Below, one piece after another: positions 1 through 13,699 of a stretch of 64,000 nt of DNA. The position numbers and the translations under genes were made by a program. The stretch is from Saxidomus purpurata (Eukaryota > Mollusca > Bivalvia > Venerida > Veneridae): contig JAFMSR010000012.1 of NCBI GenBank assembly GCA_022818135.1, positions 4,782,456-4,846,455 on the forward strand, written 5' to 3'. The notes beneath the pieces are model-generated. The model was not told where the DNA came from, did not search any database, and saw nothing but the letters and a program-made list of their open reading frames with translations. Every line of letters begins with the position of its first letter. The first letter of the stretch is position 1.

Positions 1-1740
1 CAAAAATATTTCTACAATATGAGGAAATAATTGTATACCTCTTATTCTATTTTTACATAACAGTGAGTACAGTTCATCGATAAACAAGCAAACAGAATTG
101 GACTCAAATTACAGCCCTGACGCAATCCGATGGGACATTCGAAACTTTTGTTATACCATTGTTAGTTCTAACACACGCTTTTACAGAAACATATATAGAC
201 TGTATTGCATTATATAAGTTACCTTTATGCCACCTTTTCTTAGAACTTCATACAATATGTTGTGATCCACAGAATCAAACGCTTTTTGGAAGTCAATAAA
301 TGCTACGTACAAGTTTTCTTTTTCATACATAAATATTTACTTACAAGGGCTTGAAGAATAAAAGCATTATCTACAGTGCAATATCCTGATCGAAAGCCCG
401 CTTGGGCTTCACAAATTTTACAATAAGCATTTACATAAAATGTCAAACGCTTTGTGATAATTGCTATATAAACTTTGCTCAGAACATCTAATAAAGCTAT
501 ACCACGATAATTTTTGGGTTATTTACACTACCCTTTTTGTAGAGGGGTATAACAACTGTTTTGTCCATTGATTTGGGAATTCACCTTTGTGAAACAATCT
601 ATTAAACAACTTACGAATGAAAGGTAAAAGCACATTTACACCATATACTAAATGCTGTGGAATAATCACTCCGCCAGTAGCTTTATTCAATTTCAAAGAC
701 TTTATACTATCATTTATTTCCTCGTCTGTGATACTGGAATTGAAAATTAATTGTTCAATATCATCAAAATCATCAGTTTCATTTTCAGCATCAATGTGTT
801 CTTCATTCTCTGAATCTACATTGTTCACATGTGTAAAAAGATTGCTAAAATGATTAAACCAATCGTCCAATGAAATATTTGGTTCCGTTCTTGGTTTATT
901 AGTCAGTTTTTAACCTCACCCCAAAAACTTTTCGAGTTACCAGTTGTATTTTCTAATCTCGACAATGCATTTTTATTAAATACAAACCTTTTACGTTTAC
1001 ATATATTCTTATAAACATGTTTACTATTTACATATAACAATAAGTAATTTTCACTTGGCTAGACCGAACGATTCAATTGTTTTCTTGTATCAGCCTTGGC
1101 TTGTTTGCAGTCAGTGTCAAACCATGGCTTATGGTTCCTAGATTTACCACCATAGCGTTTCAATTTCTTAAATGCAACACTACTGTTCAGTATGGCATCT
1201 TCAAATGCACTTATTACCGAATTTATGTCACTGGTGTCATCATTTAATAGTGTTTCTACGTTATCAAAACTCCCATTAATAACATTTTCTGCTAGGTATC
1301 TATTATATTCACTGCAATTGTCATCTGTCAGATTATATTTAAAACATGTATGCTACCGGTGCCGTTACTTTTTTGGAACTATGAACAAAATCTGGCACTT
1401 TCAGAGATAGTGATAATGGAAAAGACAACTTTCACTATTCTCTAAAATTTCAAAATTGCTGATAATATCAAACAAATTTTTAGACACTATAAAATAGTCA
1501 ATAGTACTACTACCATTTTGGTTTAAGAATGTACATCCACTACTATGGGGACCGAACCGCCCATTAACAATGAAACAACCAAATGTTTGACAAAAAGATA
1601 TAAGTTGGCGCCCATAAGCATTCACTATTTTATCTGATGCAAATCTATCTTTATGTACGTTGCAGTCTAAAATATCATGAAATTCATACAGATCTGGTAT
1701 ATACACACTGGATCATTTAGTACAGCATAACCACAAAGCA
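1..1740 (-). mobile_element. Decayed LINE (non-LTR retrotransposon): endonuclease and reverse transcriptase remnants
   Basis: Read on the minus strand, 1706 to 1401 encodes the C-terminal part of an AP-like endonuclease, including GSSTIDYFIVS, the usual end-of-domain motif. Around 900-960 a SKSFWGEVK-like segment is seen. From 870 to 523 comes the region that precedes the reverse transcriptase fingers (LKLNKATGG). Around 300-262 lies FIDFQKAFDSVDH (RT motif A with its catalytic Asp) and around 150-120 lies CPIGLRQGCNLSP (motif B). These pieces fall in different frames with stops between them, so the element is dead. It runs off the window start before the YxDD motif would appear. The order endonuclease-RT is that of an APE-type LINE; I cannot fix the clade. 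Confidence 0.9.
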
Positions 1741-2054
1741 ACAAATGACTAATGCTTGTACATTGGTCAATCAGACCTAAGTCCTCATTTGATGATAGTA
1801 ATCGAAAGTTTGTCTTTCATTATAATCTGCCAGTAATCCCACTGTTCCTGTACATTACATACTTTAGTCAGGTTTTACAATTACTTAAAGTGGGATTCAG
1901 TTAAAAATTAATCTTTGATTAAAAGATAAATCTGGGTGAATAAGTATAAAACCTAGTTTCTGCATTAGAAGAAAGTGGGCCAAATAAAGTAAGAAATCTC
2001 TTGCATTAATTATAAACCAAATTCTTTCTTCCTGGCCTCTTTATTTGAAGAGAA

Positions 2055-2325
2055 TAATAATAATAATCTTTATTTAAAGCTGGCAAGATACAAATAACAA
2101 CAAACATAAGCTCATGCGAGCTTTTGAACCAACCACACAGGTGTTGGCGTATGGTGGCCTTACTGTGGAAGGAAACCGGAGAGCCCAGAGAAAAACCATC
2201 TGTCTGATCTGGTGACCACTTATCATCTCACATACTATCCAAGTTTGAGATTGAACTCAGGTTGCATTGGTAAGAAGCGAGTGTGCTAACCACTGTGCTA
2301 ACCGGACAGCCACACAGAAACTGAA
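2055..2325 (-). mobile_element. tRNA-derived SINE (family A), nearly full length
   Basis: On the minus strand a tRNA-like head with an A box (TTAGCACAGTGG, near 2290-2303) and a B box (GAGTTCAATCTC, near 2246-2257) is followed by a central domain rich in CTCCGGTTTCCTTCC and GTAAGGCCACCATA. It ends in a tail that runs into a short (AAT)n tract at 2058-2075. The central domain recurs at 19,175-19,230, confirming a dispersed family. The domain resembles the conserved central segments known in invertebrate SINEs (Nin-DC type), but that is from memory and unverified. Confidence 0.8.
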
Positions 2326-2329
2326 GCTT

Positions 2330-4985
2330 ACAGTTTAAACAGATGCCCTCTCCTTTATAAAAACCGAGACCCGACTTTCATTTGCAGTATGAACAGACTA
2401 GTACTCGACACTTGATGCCGTTTTCCTTCTGTTTGTCACTAGTTTTTGCAATTGGTATGTGTCCCTGACTTCAATTAAAAACACAGTAAAACAGCGGATA
2501 TTAAGGTTTCAATGTTTAATACAGACATAACTCAAATGAAATAAACTTGAGACCACTTTCCAACTAATCTGGAGGATCAGTGTCACGAAAATGTGTGAAA
2601 AAAGTATCCACGCTTACATTCCATCCCCGTTTTTAAGGACAGAAAACATTTAAAATCTTTAAAACTGGACATAATTATGTTAACATGGGAGTTCAACAGA
2701 TGCAAATAGTTTATTTTTGTTTTTCTTTAAATTAACTCAAGGTTCTTTTTAACATTGACATAACTAAAGATGGCACACTTTACAACACACGTTGGAACAC
2801 ACTTTACAATTTGTTTCCTTTCCAGAATCACAATAAAAATCTTGTTCAGTTTCTTAGATCAAAATACAAAGTTATGTTGTAGATGTTCAAACATTAGGTG
2901 AAAAGGTTATGGAAATTGTTTTCCTATTTTGAGTACTGTCAGACAGAATTAAGTCACAAAGAAAAGTTTAAATGAGCCTTGTAGTGTGAATATCCAACAT
3001 TTTTTTACCTTTAGAGTCCTTGTTAAAAGAATCAAAGAGAAAGAAAGTACAATACTACTGTAAAAGTCTGGCTTTTTCGCGACATCTTTATTTTAGCTTT
3101 ATTTTCGCAAATGAAGCACTAAGTGAATTTATCAAACCTATAAATAGCAAACAATGATTGTATATAAAATCCTGCTTGCTCACCAATTCAAAAACTTTTG
3201 ATTTTTGAAACGTTAGAAATTGGAAAATCGCTAAATTAACCACTGCACAAAGGTTCAAATGTACAAACAAATGCAACATTACAAAATACTATATTGTTAC
3301 TATGGTTACAAGTAATGGATAGAAGGGAAAAGTATGAATTTTGATCAAATAGCACTTTTGGGTCTAATATTACTGTGCATGATAGTTACAAGCTTACATG
3401 CAAAACTTTAACCAAAATTTCAAAGTCCAACAAGGGCAATTATTTGCATCAAACTCAGTCAAGAGTTATCTAACTTGCTTGCCTGATACCCCTGAACACT
3501 TTAATTAAGTTTCAAATCAATCCCATAAGTTGAAACTAAGCTTTGTCCATGATAGTAGCTTGTACGCAAAACTTTAACCAATTGTGCCACGCTGACACAA
3601 GGGTCAGACACTACAATAGCCCTCCTTATATTCACCAAACAGTCACGCTAAAAATGGCCATAACTTTCTGTCTGATAAAATGACAGAATTTTTCCTGAAT
3701 GTGGGAAATACCACCTTAAAGATGTCCAATTACTACATCTAGACTTAGGGCAAAACTGAGAACCTGTAATTTTCTCAGCAAGTGATGTTATTAGTTTCAT
3801 CTTTAACCAAATCGGAGATGTCTATAATGGTCAGTGTGGTAAAACATACACAACGGGACTTCAACAGGAAAACGGAGAGAAGCAAATTTATTTTAATTAG
3901 ATAATGAAGAAAGGTTCCTTAGCTAATTGAATGGCTCTCTAAAACTCATTCGCCTTATGTTACTATGCTCGCACGAGAAACACAAACTTTTCAACCCTAC
4001 TTCCCATTTGGGTAGACTGAGGTATGTACACGTAGCTGTGTCTTCATAAAAGGACACATCTTGTGCTCGAGCTGGAATTTTGAACCCAGGACCTAGGACT
4101 GTTCTGATGTTTGCCTCTAGTATGGAGGCAAAGATCATAACAGTCACTAAAAGGCTGTTTCCGATGCAAATAATTCTGCTTGAATTTCCTTCTGCCGATA
4201 CCCTTGATTATCTAGCCTAAGGTTTAGAGATTTTTTTTTTTAATTCTTTCAAATAAAGTGCATATTTCCATTCAAGTGTGCAGCCTTTCAGATACTACTT
4301 ACTACATATATATGTTGTTACCTCCACCTCAAAATGTGAATAAATACTACAAAATCAAATTTCATCCCTTTATGCAGTTATTATGCAAAATTATGCCTTG
4401 TTTCACAGCCCTAGTTTGATTTAACAACTCAAAATATCAATTAAAACTTACCAAATGCGACTTTTTTCCAAAATATTAAAACTTTTCAACTGTCCATCCG
4501 GATATACTATCCACTATAAATTGAACTGATATGGGCTATACTTTTAAATGGCTATAAATACCGGTACTTACCAGTAGGTATAGACCAGGTACAGATCTTT
4601 ACGATATGTCTTTATTACATGTGTTTATATTTCGGTGACAGGTAGGTAAATAAATCGTAGCTCTTCTTTTTATTATCAACGCTACCTGTACAAACATTGT
4701 TACAATACCTTGTTCACCATGCAATTTTTTAAGCAAAGAAAAAACAACAAGAATATGAAATATATAATTATTTTATACACACTGTCATGTAAACAACAAA
4801 GTAATTATGAAGTGTAAGTTAATGTAATAAATAGGGCCTACTGATTAAAATTGTACATGTGTTATAATCTAAGATATGGAAACATGAAAATACGGATTTT
4901 CATATTTTCACTGCTAAAAATCACTAAAGAAGACCAGTTAAATCTTATTTCACCAACAAACAACAACACGCAATCAAATCTGACT
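2330..4985. other. Non-coding stretch, no gene recognised
   Basis: AT-rich sequence with only short random open frames on both strands. I see no splice-framed coding block, RNA gene or clear repeat unit here. Parts may be old dispersed repeats, but nothing in the window matches them clearly. Confidence 0.5.
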
Positions 4986-4989
4986 ACTA

Positions 4990-5155
4990 AAGCACACAAT
5001 ACCTCATCGCATTTACGACAGTAACTCATTGCATTTACCACAGTAACTCCTCTCATTTACCACAGTAACTCATGGCCATACCACGGTAGCTCATGGCCAC
5101 ACCACAGTAACTCATGGCCACACAACAGAATCTCATGGCCACACCGCAGTAACTG
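4990..5155 (+). repeat. 21-22-bp minisatellite
   Basis: About seven head-to-tail copies of a unit reading roughly CACAGTAACTCATGGCCACAC. Early copies (before about 5060) carry CATTTAC and are 22 bp; later copies carry GGCCACAC and are 21 bp. The two halves are therefore distinct variants of one unit. Confidence 0.85.
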
Positions 5156-5159
5156 ACAA

Positions 5160-6080
5160 CGCCACCTCATGATATTGTCCCCGATTATGCCAATTCTTTA
5201 CCATCATAGTTTTGTCTTTTAGTTAAAACATAGCTAAAATACTACTAGAGAATTCGGTCATCAGTTGTTAATCAACCATTTTTTTTATTTGACATTTTTA
5301 GACATTTATGAGTCATATATATTGAATGATAACTGCTCGTTGTTTAATCTCGTAGTACAAACTTCCCGCTAAGTTTGTCCCGATTACGAATACATATCGC
5401 TTAACGCCCTACCGTTCCCTAGATATGAAGCCATTTTTGTGTAACAGATTTTTACCTACTTTAAACAGATTAAAACAGGGAACGATTGACACATTCTTCT
5501 ATTTACATGATACTTTATAGAGCTGTCCTTTGATTTTTGCAAGGCAGGGGAGACAACCTGTAATATGCCACAAAGAGCTTACTATTTGAGTTATTTTTCT
5601 AATTTCAATTTGTGAGAATTGTGACAAATACACTTACAGTATTAAATCAGCAAACATGAGACATTATCATAATCCAAAACGATCACATTTTTTTGACACA
5701 AGCCCACGTATAGAAATCACCTCATTAATGAAAGTAATATACGATGCTTTTATCCAAATGGACAACAATATAACTAATGATTCTGTCTTTCTCTCGTTCT
5801 TCCCAGAACAATACCCTAAATTAAAAATGTCACCTTCAACCATCACGTGTAACAAGTCTAACGACCACCATGCATTTACATATTAAATGTAAACAAAGCG
5901 GCAACTTTGGTAAAAACAGTCTGTCATATTCACACCAACTTCACACACAATTCGGTAAATGCATCATAAGAGAGACACTTAATGAACAATAATTTTAATA
6001 TATGATTGACAGATACAGGATTTCCAAATGACAAGAGTCGATTTTCTTCAACCCTCATGTCTAAGGTCATGTGTGTTTGT
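5160..6080. other. Non-coding stretch, no gene recognised
   Basis: AT-rich, with short open frames only. The 76-codon plus frame at 5656-5886 overlaps an equally long minus frame and has no splice or domain support. Confidence 0.45.
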
Positions 6081-6084
6081 CCTA

Positions 6085-6500
6085 CACCTTATAAAACACA
6101 TCTGATCTGGTTATCGGTGGACAATGTCCAGCTTTGACTTTAACGAAGTTTCTTCTCAGATGGTTTGTATTATAATTTTAAAGTTCCAGGATCACATTTA
6201 CAAGTAGCTTTCATTTTATCAAGAAAGATGTCTTACTGGCGGAAATGATCTTTATTTGTACCAAAAACATTCCTAACTTTGCTTGTTAAATCGTTAAGTA
6301 CATATTAGAAACATAGCGCAGTATTTTTTTTCAATGATATTACAAAGAATAAGAAAGGCTTTCTAGCAACTCTTTTTCTTGAAGAAACAACTTGAATACA
6401 ATAGAAAGGTATATATCAACATTGTTTTAGAGTGTATAGAACATGGTTCTATCATTATCCTATCAATAAATTTATGTTACTATATCAGTAATTCAAAGAG
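6085..6500 (-). repeat. Dispersed repeat B, copy 1 (inverted relative to 53.74-54.08 kb)
   Basis: The reverse complement of this stretch aligns along its length with 53,740-54,075. Shared words include AAAGCCTTTCTTAT, AGTTAGGAATG and GTAAGACATCTTTCT, in the same order. The two copies are diverged with small gaps, so this is an old interspersed family. No coding capacity is seen. Confidence 0.8.
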
Positions 6501-6639
6501 ATCCTGGGACTTTAAAGACAGTGTACAAGTATTGATGTAGGTTTATGTCCATTTTAAACAGTATTTCAGTTATATACAGACTGTCAGTTTTGCAACATAA
6601 CCGTCATTCCTTGAAAGACCACTACAGTATCGTGGTATC

Positions 6640-7520
6640 CTCAAGAAGAGACTGCCAACTTAGTCAAGGCGGGTTGAAAACCAAAAACTATTTTAAACCT
6701 TCCTGGAATATTCAAACAGCTAAGATAAACAGTTCACAGTTACAAACAAAACAGGCATTTGACACAGCTGTATGTAAATTTAAGTAACTGCAGTCTAATT
6801 ATTTGCATAACAGAGAATTCCCTTCATCTCTGCAGTTTGATTAGAAAGAATACTAATGAGGAAAATACTTTAAATAAATGCAGTCTAGACAAATTAACAG
6901 CTTATTCATCAGTCAACTATTTAACCTGTCACCCCTTGAAATTTCTAAAATGGACTTCTTGGGCAGTTAGTACCATTGCTTGTTCAAGGGGGTATGATGT
7001 AGGGTTAAATGTGCACTTTAAAATTAAATTACTGAATTAGGATACAGTGCAGATTCAAGATCAGGGGATTGCTTGTAAGCTGATTATAGATCTGCACTCG
7101 TTGCAAAAGGTAGAATCATTCTGCTAGTCAAGGCAGTGTTTTGATAACAACAAAACTATTTTAAACCATTCTTCAAGATATTGTCAATTCAGCTATGATA
7201 TACCGTTCATAGTTATATACATAGTAACCTGGAGTCATTTAATTTCTGCTAATTTTAATAATATACAAGACTATGAATGCTTTAGAAGTGCAGTAACAGT
7301 GAAATCCCTTCACCTGGCAATACTTGATTAGAAAGAATACTAAGGAAAATACCTTCAACCCTTTACAACTGGCCCAATCATAACAACATTTTCAGCCTAT
7401 CATGGATCAACTTTTTAAGCAATAGTGGCACCTTGATAATCACAAAAAAAAAGAAATGGACTTGTTGGGATATAACATTGCCAGTTCTAAGAGGGGGGTG
7501 GTGACAATGTGCAAGGTGAA
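6640..7520 (+). repeat. Diverged ~490-bp direct repeat
   Basis: Segments at about 6640-7010 and 7120-7520 share ordered words such as AGTCAAGGC, ACTATTTTAAACC, GATTAGAAAGAATACTA and GGCAGTTAGTACCATTG-like endings. The copies are offset by roughly 460-490 bp and have many differences. Confidence 0.6.
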
Positions 7521-8508
7521 ATACTTACTAATGCAGGCAACAAGTGATTCTCATGATTAGACGGACGAATGTGAAGACCATGATCATGACCTGAACATCC
7601 GGCAAGTCTGATCACAGTCTGCACTGTCAATGGCTAATTACAAAAACCAAGCACTGATTGAAGGCCATGGGTTCAAGCCCCACTACCAACCATATCTCTT
7701 TATGTGATTTATGTCACAATTTCTTTAGGAGGATAAGAGTCCGTAATGGTCCTTCCCAGGAACAATAGTTAGGTTAACCACCCGCCTGTAAATGACTTAA
7801 ATACTGTTGAAAATCAGGGCATTAAACTCAAGATCAAAGCCAATTTATGATTTCAGTGAACACCCCTATGGACAATTAATAGTTCTGTCCTAACAGAAAT
7901 ATGGACAAGTCCATCTTTTATAAGTTATAAATGAGGTAAAGACTAATTAAACAGCAAAATGGAACGAGATTTCCCACCATTCAGGAGACATATATTCCCA
8001 CTGGACCTGGTCATATAATACAAAACCAGATTAATCATAGAAAGAAATTATTTATTGATGCAACTCAGTAAGGAGTCTGAACCAGATTAATCTTGCTTGA
8101 GAATTTCTTTTTCTGAGAGTTTACTTAGTGTAAAACTGTCTTTGAAATTGTTTTTGTCCAATTGCAGCAATTTAAATCAATAATTATATATTACTGAGCC
8201 AGTAAATACGGGATGTGTACTCGGTGCCTGACCACTCTGGACCCTGCAATCATGAGACATTCACACTCTACCACTCAACTTCAGCCACATTCTCCTGGCT
8301 ACTGATAGTTCTGGCTTCCAAAACTCTAAATCCCACTATTTTTATATTTTGTTTCTCTTCAGGTGCCGTTTACCCATTCTATCAAGCATATAAACTGGGT
8401 TCGCTGAAGTTGTTTTTACTAGGCCACTGATAACAGTATTGAGTGATTAATTGATTCTTTGTGAATGCTGTTTATATCAAACTGACATCTGCCACTAAAC
8501 TTTGTTAC

Positions 8509-10327
8509 CTTTTTCAGTTTCGTCAGCATATCCATGGCTGGTAGAAAGTACTCTGACTTGAACTTGTCCATGTTTCCATGGTACTGGTTATGCAATATCC
8601 ATACTGCCTGTCGCATCACGATACCAGACAAGTCACCATAGTGCTCTTTCAAACACTCCTGGATGCTGTCAAAATCCCTTGGCTTTACCTATAAAATTTA
8701 AATGATAAATGTTATATTTTTTTCACCTCTTGAGTTTGAAAAGAACAGCCTCATTTTTTCTTCTTTGGATGGGCGCCGGGTCCCCTCAATAGACCATGAT
8801 TCTTAATAGCTGAAACCTACCTTTTTACTATATAAGGCTATTTTCTAATGTTTCTTCATGCCTCTGCATGTTTCTTATAATCTTTCTTCCAGGTCATAAT
8901 TACACTATAAATTGCTACATAACAACCCAAGCATGTAACGCTCAACTACTATGAGCATGGGGATTATCGCCAATGCCCTAGCTCTCAACAATTCCACTGT
9001 ATGGTAAAGCCATCAAATTTAAATAGGGGAGGAGTGCAGTGATTCTAGGCATCTGAGTATCCATGAGCCGGGATAGCTAAGTTGGTTAGGGCGTCCATCT
9101 TGCAAGCAGTCTTCATCAGTTCAGGTCATGGGTTCGAAGTCAACACTGCAGACACTGGGTAGATGTCTAAAGTAATTTAGAACTGCCAAAGAAATTTAAA
9201 TACAATGGGAGGAAATGACTAGGTGTGAAATGACTTGGCGTGAATTGAGTAGGGATGAAACGTCTAGGGGTTGAAAAGTTTTGACACCAACAGAAAGACC
9301 AAAAGGCTTTTGCACGAGAACCTGGCTGTCGAGTGAGTCTAGACTCTACTCGTCTACTGCATGATAACGCTGACCTAGGGAAGAACATATATCTCCTCAC
9401 TAGCACTTACGCTACTGGTTTGTGGTTTCACAACTTTGGACAACTTTTTAAGCAAAAATGCCATCATGAAATTAAAATCTCGAACAGGTCACATTTTCAA
9501 AACACACTTCTCTCACTTGGAATACCTCTGAAATCCCCGTGCAAACACTTATTGATAGACTAAATTCTGGTATGTCGGTACATGCCGGAAATGAGTGAAG
9601 CCAACACAAGTTATTTAAAATAAATTTCAAAAAATCATCATCATTTACAAAAAAAAATTACTTACAGAATAGTAGTTAAAAATAATTGTTTTCGATTAAT
9701 CATTTCCACACAGTTTACTTATTATTTCAATAAACGGACACAGACTATGTAGCCTACACTAACATAGAAACAGTATATGGTTAAATAGTAAGTATCTATG
9801 GCTAACCTCAAACGGAAAATATGGGCATTCTTTACGTATATAAACATATTTAGACCCAAACATATTTGTTTACAAGTTAAAATTACGGATGTCTTTTTTT
9901 TTCTCAAAAATTACGCAAGACGGCCATTTTACTTGAAGTCTCGTGAATCAGCTTTGAAATCATTCTTTGAAGATCAACAAGCATGATAAGTACATCTCCC
10001 GTGAGATATAACTATTTTTCAAGATGTATATAAAAGTAATGATAAATCAAATCCATACAAATACGTGGGCAAAATAAAAAAGTTTGTGAACAAAATGAAT
10101 GAAGTCACGGAACGCAACTTCTTCAGAAACATTATGCCAAAAGACAACCAGTAATGTGAAAGTTTTGTCAAGACAAAATAATACTTCCCTTAACAACTAC
10201 CATAAAGATGCAACAAAAGCCTCACCTCTTCATTCTGCCAAGCAAAGTAGTTCCAGAATGTTTCAGAAACACTTGATGACAGATTACGTAGCATACCAGT
10301 CCAGCCGAACAGTCCCGGGCCCGACAT
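8509..10327 (-). CDS. Unrecognised gene, 5' two coding exons (partial)
   Basis: Two exons in matching phase are seen on the minus strand. Exon 1 (10,327-10,226) opens with ATG and codes for 34 residues beginning MSGPGLFGWTG and ending FAWQNEE, then a GAG|GTGAGG donor. Exon 2 (8,688-8,509) follows an ATTTTATAG acceptor, codes for 60 residues (VKPRDFDSIQECL to MLTKLKK) and ends in an AAG|GTAACA donor. Both exon ends are phase 0, and the joined product has no internal stop. An upstream in-frame stop and a TATAAAA at 10,503-10,509 fit a 5' terminal exon. The roughly 1.5-kb intron contains a SINE-like piece and a short tandem repeat. I could not find exon 3 and do not recognise the family; the second exon is amphipathic and probably helical. 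No function is proposed. Confidence 0.6.
9063..9150 (+). mobile_element. tRNA-derived SINE head (fragment)
   Basis: GATAGCTAAGTTGGTTAGG resembles an A box (about 9072-9090) and GGGTTCGAAGTC resembles a B box (9130-9141), with tRNA-like spacing of about 55 bases. The ends do not pair as an acceptor stem, so a functional tRNA is unlikely. It lies in the intron of the unrecognised minus-strand gene. Confidence 0.55.
9205..9280 (+). repeat. Degenerate ~14-16-bp tandem repeat
   Basis: About five imperfect copies of a GAAATGACTAGGTGT-like unit (GAAATGACTTGGCGT, GAATTGAGTAGGG, GAAACGTCTAGGG). It directly follows the SINE-like head and may be part of the same insertion. Confidence 0.55.
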
Positions 10328-10502
10328 CCTTACAAACCAAAGAACACCCTTGGCGTCAGACAATTTGCCGGGCAGTTGCACCGTGTCTTGCTGAGTTCAT
10401 CTAGCATGGTATTCCATTACTGTGTATTTCATATCTGAAAATATATTCCATAAGTTCTGCAACAACACAGTTTTCTGATGTCTACAACACCCAGTTTCTC
10501 GG

Positions 10503-10509
10503 TTTTATA
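10503..10509 (-). promoter_or_regulatory. Candidate TATA box for the unrecognised gene
   Basis: TATAAAA on the minus strand, within CTATAAAACC, about 176 bases upstream of the proposed ATG at 10,327. A start about 30 bases downstream would give a 5' UTR of roughly 150 nt. The motif is common by chance in AT-rich DNA, so its position next to a spliced exon is the only support. Confidence 0.35.
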
Positions 10510-10559
10510 GTTCTGACTTTCCTCGCAGGCTTTATTCGACTACAATTCCTTGGATAATT

Positions 10560-13500
10560 AAAATTGATTTATAAGTAATCTCGAACGTGTATAAACCACA
10601 TGATTTATTCCGGTTTACATAATCACAACAACTTACCACTGCTCATCGTTAGTTATCCATTCATAATGGATGTTTCCTGGATTTTTATTACGTGATATAT
10701 CATTCAGTTAGCTTCACTAAAGATCCTTAACCGAGCAAATATACACACTGTCATAACATCGACTTATGCATGGCTGATTATATAGTTGTTGACCTTTGTC
10801 AAGCCCCAGCCGCCACCCCACCATGCCATGTTCGCTATTCTGCGATTAAATTTTCTGTCAAACCCACTATAAACAACACATGGCACTGTCCAAATGAAGA
10901 ATGGACATGTCAATTATAGAAATTGAGCAGGGTCCGAATTGATTAATTATCAGGCATTTTGTAAGCAGCAATTTTAACTCTGACCATCATTTATTCTCAT
11001 AATTATTATCATTATTGTTATGATTTGCACGAACGTAGGTCACTTCATCGAATGTTCCCGGTTGTGCCATAATTTTTGCAAAGTGAATCCATACATGTAC
11101 TTTCATTTTGATAAAAAAAAATTATGTAAAAGTCACAATACATGCAAAATCTCAAGATAAGATTGAAGAAAAGTTATGAGCTTTTTCGTAAGAAATTCTT
11201 ACTTAATGTTAACTTCTTTATTTTTTTATGTTATCCTAGCAATAATATACATGTATGTTGAGTTGAATGTAAGGTCGTAGAAAAGAAAAGTTGCGTCTTT
11301 ACTTATATTATAATCTGTAAACTATTTTCACATACAATTGATACTTCAAGTATAAATACTCATTTTACATAAATGTAAGGATGTTTTTGTAGATCAGATA
11401 AAGAATTTCCAGGAAAAAGATCGAACGTATGTGATCAGATAGATGTGGTTTATGTTCGTGTGAAATTCCTCTGTAGATTTTGTTTAAAGATTCTGCAAAG
11501 AAAATGCATCCCCATTTAGTGTTGACCACTACAGAAATGGTAGGATTGATTTGTGCTGAACAAACATGTTATGTAGACATATATGTGGTTTGATCTAGAA
11601 AGGTTATTTACGATATACATGTAGCATTTGCACTTGCAGCGCACGGAAACAAAATGTTACATTCACACTTCTGACTGTAAAATGCTAAATTCTGCTTTTT
11701 CCTAAACAGACTGAATGTTGCATGCTTAATTCAGCTTTCTCAGTGTGATGTTGGTAGACATTCTCACCTATTTCGTATAGAAATAGCACACAATATGCAC
11801 AAATACATGTACAGTTGCATTGAGTCACATTGTCACGAGGTTTCAGGGTTCGTCCGGCTTAGGGGGTTGAGGATTGCCTGACAGGCTATAAGACATCTAG
11901 TCATGTTGTTATTGGATGTTTTTGGCAAGGGTCTCCTTACATCAAGGCATTTGGACACAAACTTCCCACATAACAGACCCCTTTGTCTAAATTTGATCGA
12001 GGTCAGAATTGTTGCGTGCACACACCCCGTTACTTGTCATGGGTATCATGTAGCATTACTAAGAGTCCGACGTACATGTTTCTATTCATACTACAAGCCA
12101 GTTTTATTTTGCACGCCAGTTTTGTATGCAAACAGTATCTATGTCTGAATCATCGAAATTTAAATAAATCAAAGATACTTCAACAGCAGGATCCGCCTAG
12201 TGTTTCAAAATATTAAACTGCGGTTTCAACAGTATGCAATTTATAAAAAAAACCTGAATGTTTGCATTGCCGAAATGCACAGTACACGACATTTTTCCTG
12301 TTACATGTTGAATCCTCTTGAACACTTTCAATATACATGTACTCATAATGAATGATAATTTTACTAACTGAATAGTGGAAGAACTGTGTTGTATTTAGTC
12401 GAAATCAATGTTTACAGTTGTCTTTTTATTTTCGTTTTTATGTCGCATCTCACGAAAAACGGGTTGTCAGAAAAACTTTTTTTTTCAATACCACTGAAGG
12501 AAATATTGCGTTACATTTATAACATGTACAGTACTTTTTATTAAAAAGCATAACATTATGACTGTTTCTTTTTTTAAATAATGGACTATGCCGGCGGTAA
12601 TACATCTTCAATGGTAATAAAAGTGCCACGAATGAGTGATCAAGTGACTTTAAATCAGTAAAATTCACTGTGGCACACAGTCGTCATTACAGACTATACA
12701 TGTGGCGGGTACCATACACCTGAGTATATAGACAAGATAATGATGCAAGATTGTAGAGGAAGCGCTTTACTTATCAGCCCGATCTTTATCTCTGTAAGTT
12801 CCTGTTTTAAACATTACAAATCTAACCTAGTTCTAAATGAGTGAGATATTATACCTCATTCAACATGTCGTACGAGATTTCGTGCAGTATATTTATTAAC
12901 TAATTAAGGGTTATGTCGAGCACTAAGAAAGATTACCGAGAATTAACAAGATATGTTACAACACGGTTTCTATTTTACAAGAGGAAGTTTCTCTCTTAAA
13001 GGTCATCTGGAGGATTTTAGTTTTAACAACAAACTATGTAATAAAACAAATTATGTAATAATAAAAAATAATCGATTACCTAGAATTAGATTGTCCCTCC
13101 GTAAGAAAATAATCCAGTATGCTGCAGTAAAGGTATAAGCAATGCATGAAGTTCAAACCGAAACACCTTAATTAGTTTCTATACATGTGTTACAGATTAT
13201 ATCTATAGCTGATGTGCAGATTTCATTGAAAAATGCACAAACGTGCAATAGCTTTAAGCGATGTGAAGAGATATTTATCTCGCCTTTTCAATGCTATAAC
13301 ATCGAAAAGGCGGTGTACATTTGCTTTAGTTGTAATTTATATGATTGTATCTTGTTTTATATCAAAAACAGTATACTTAATTAATGCAACGACATTCGTG
13401 TAAATGTAAAGCGTCGCTAAATACATGTTGACGTACATGCATTATTATACATGTGCATGTATATGAATTAAAAAGGGAAAAACGCATGCTGAAAGGTCGA

Positions 13501-13690
13501 AATAATTATGAACGGAAATTGAAGTCGACGTTGGTACACTAATTTTGCATTTGTAAATGAGTAACAGTTGTGGGGTTTTTTTAATTTCACATTTGAAATA
13601 CTAGTCTTTCCTGTACTAGATGTATATAAGGAGCTTTTTTTTCTTCATCTCGCTCTTTTGATCTGTACATGTTAACCGTTTTTCCCCACA
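10560..13690. other. Non-coding stretch upstream of the unrecognised gene
   Basis: AT-rich with many ACATGTA words and short random frames. No domain, splice-consistent exon chain or structural RNA is recognised. Confidence 0.5.
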
Positions 13691-13699
13691 AGAATGAGA

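Noticed and set aside
8215..8430. 71-codon plus frame with a hydrophobic stretch and a CTTCAG acceptor-like word
   Set aside because: No partner exon, start context or domain; considered a chance frame next to the minus-strand exon.
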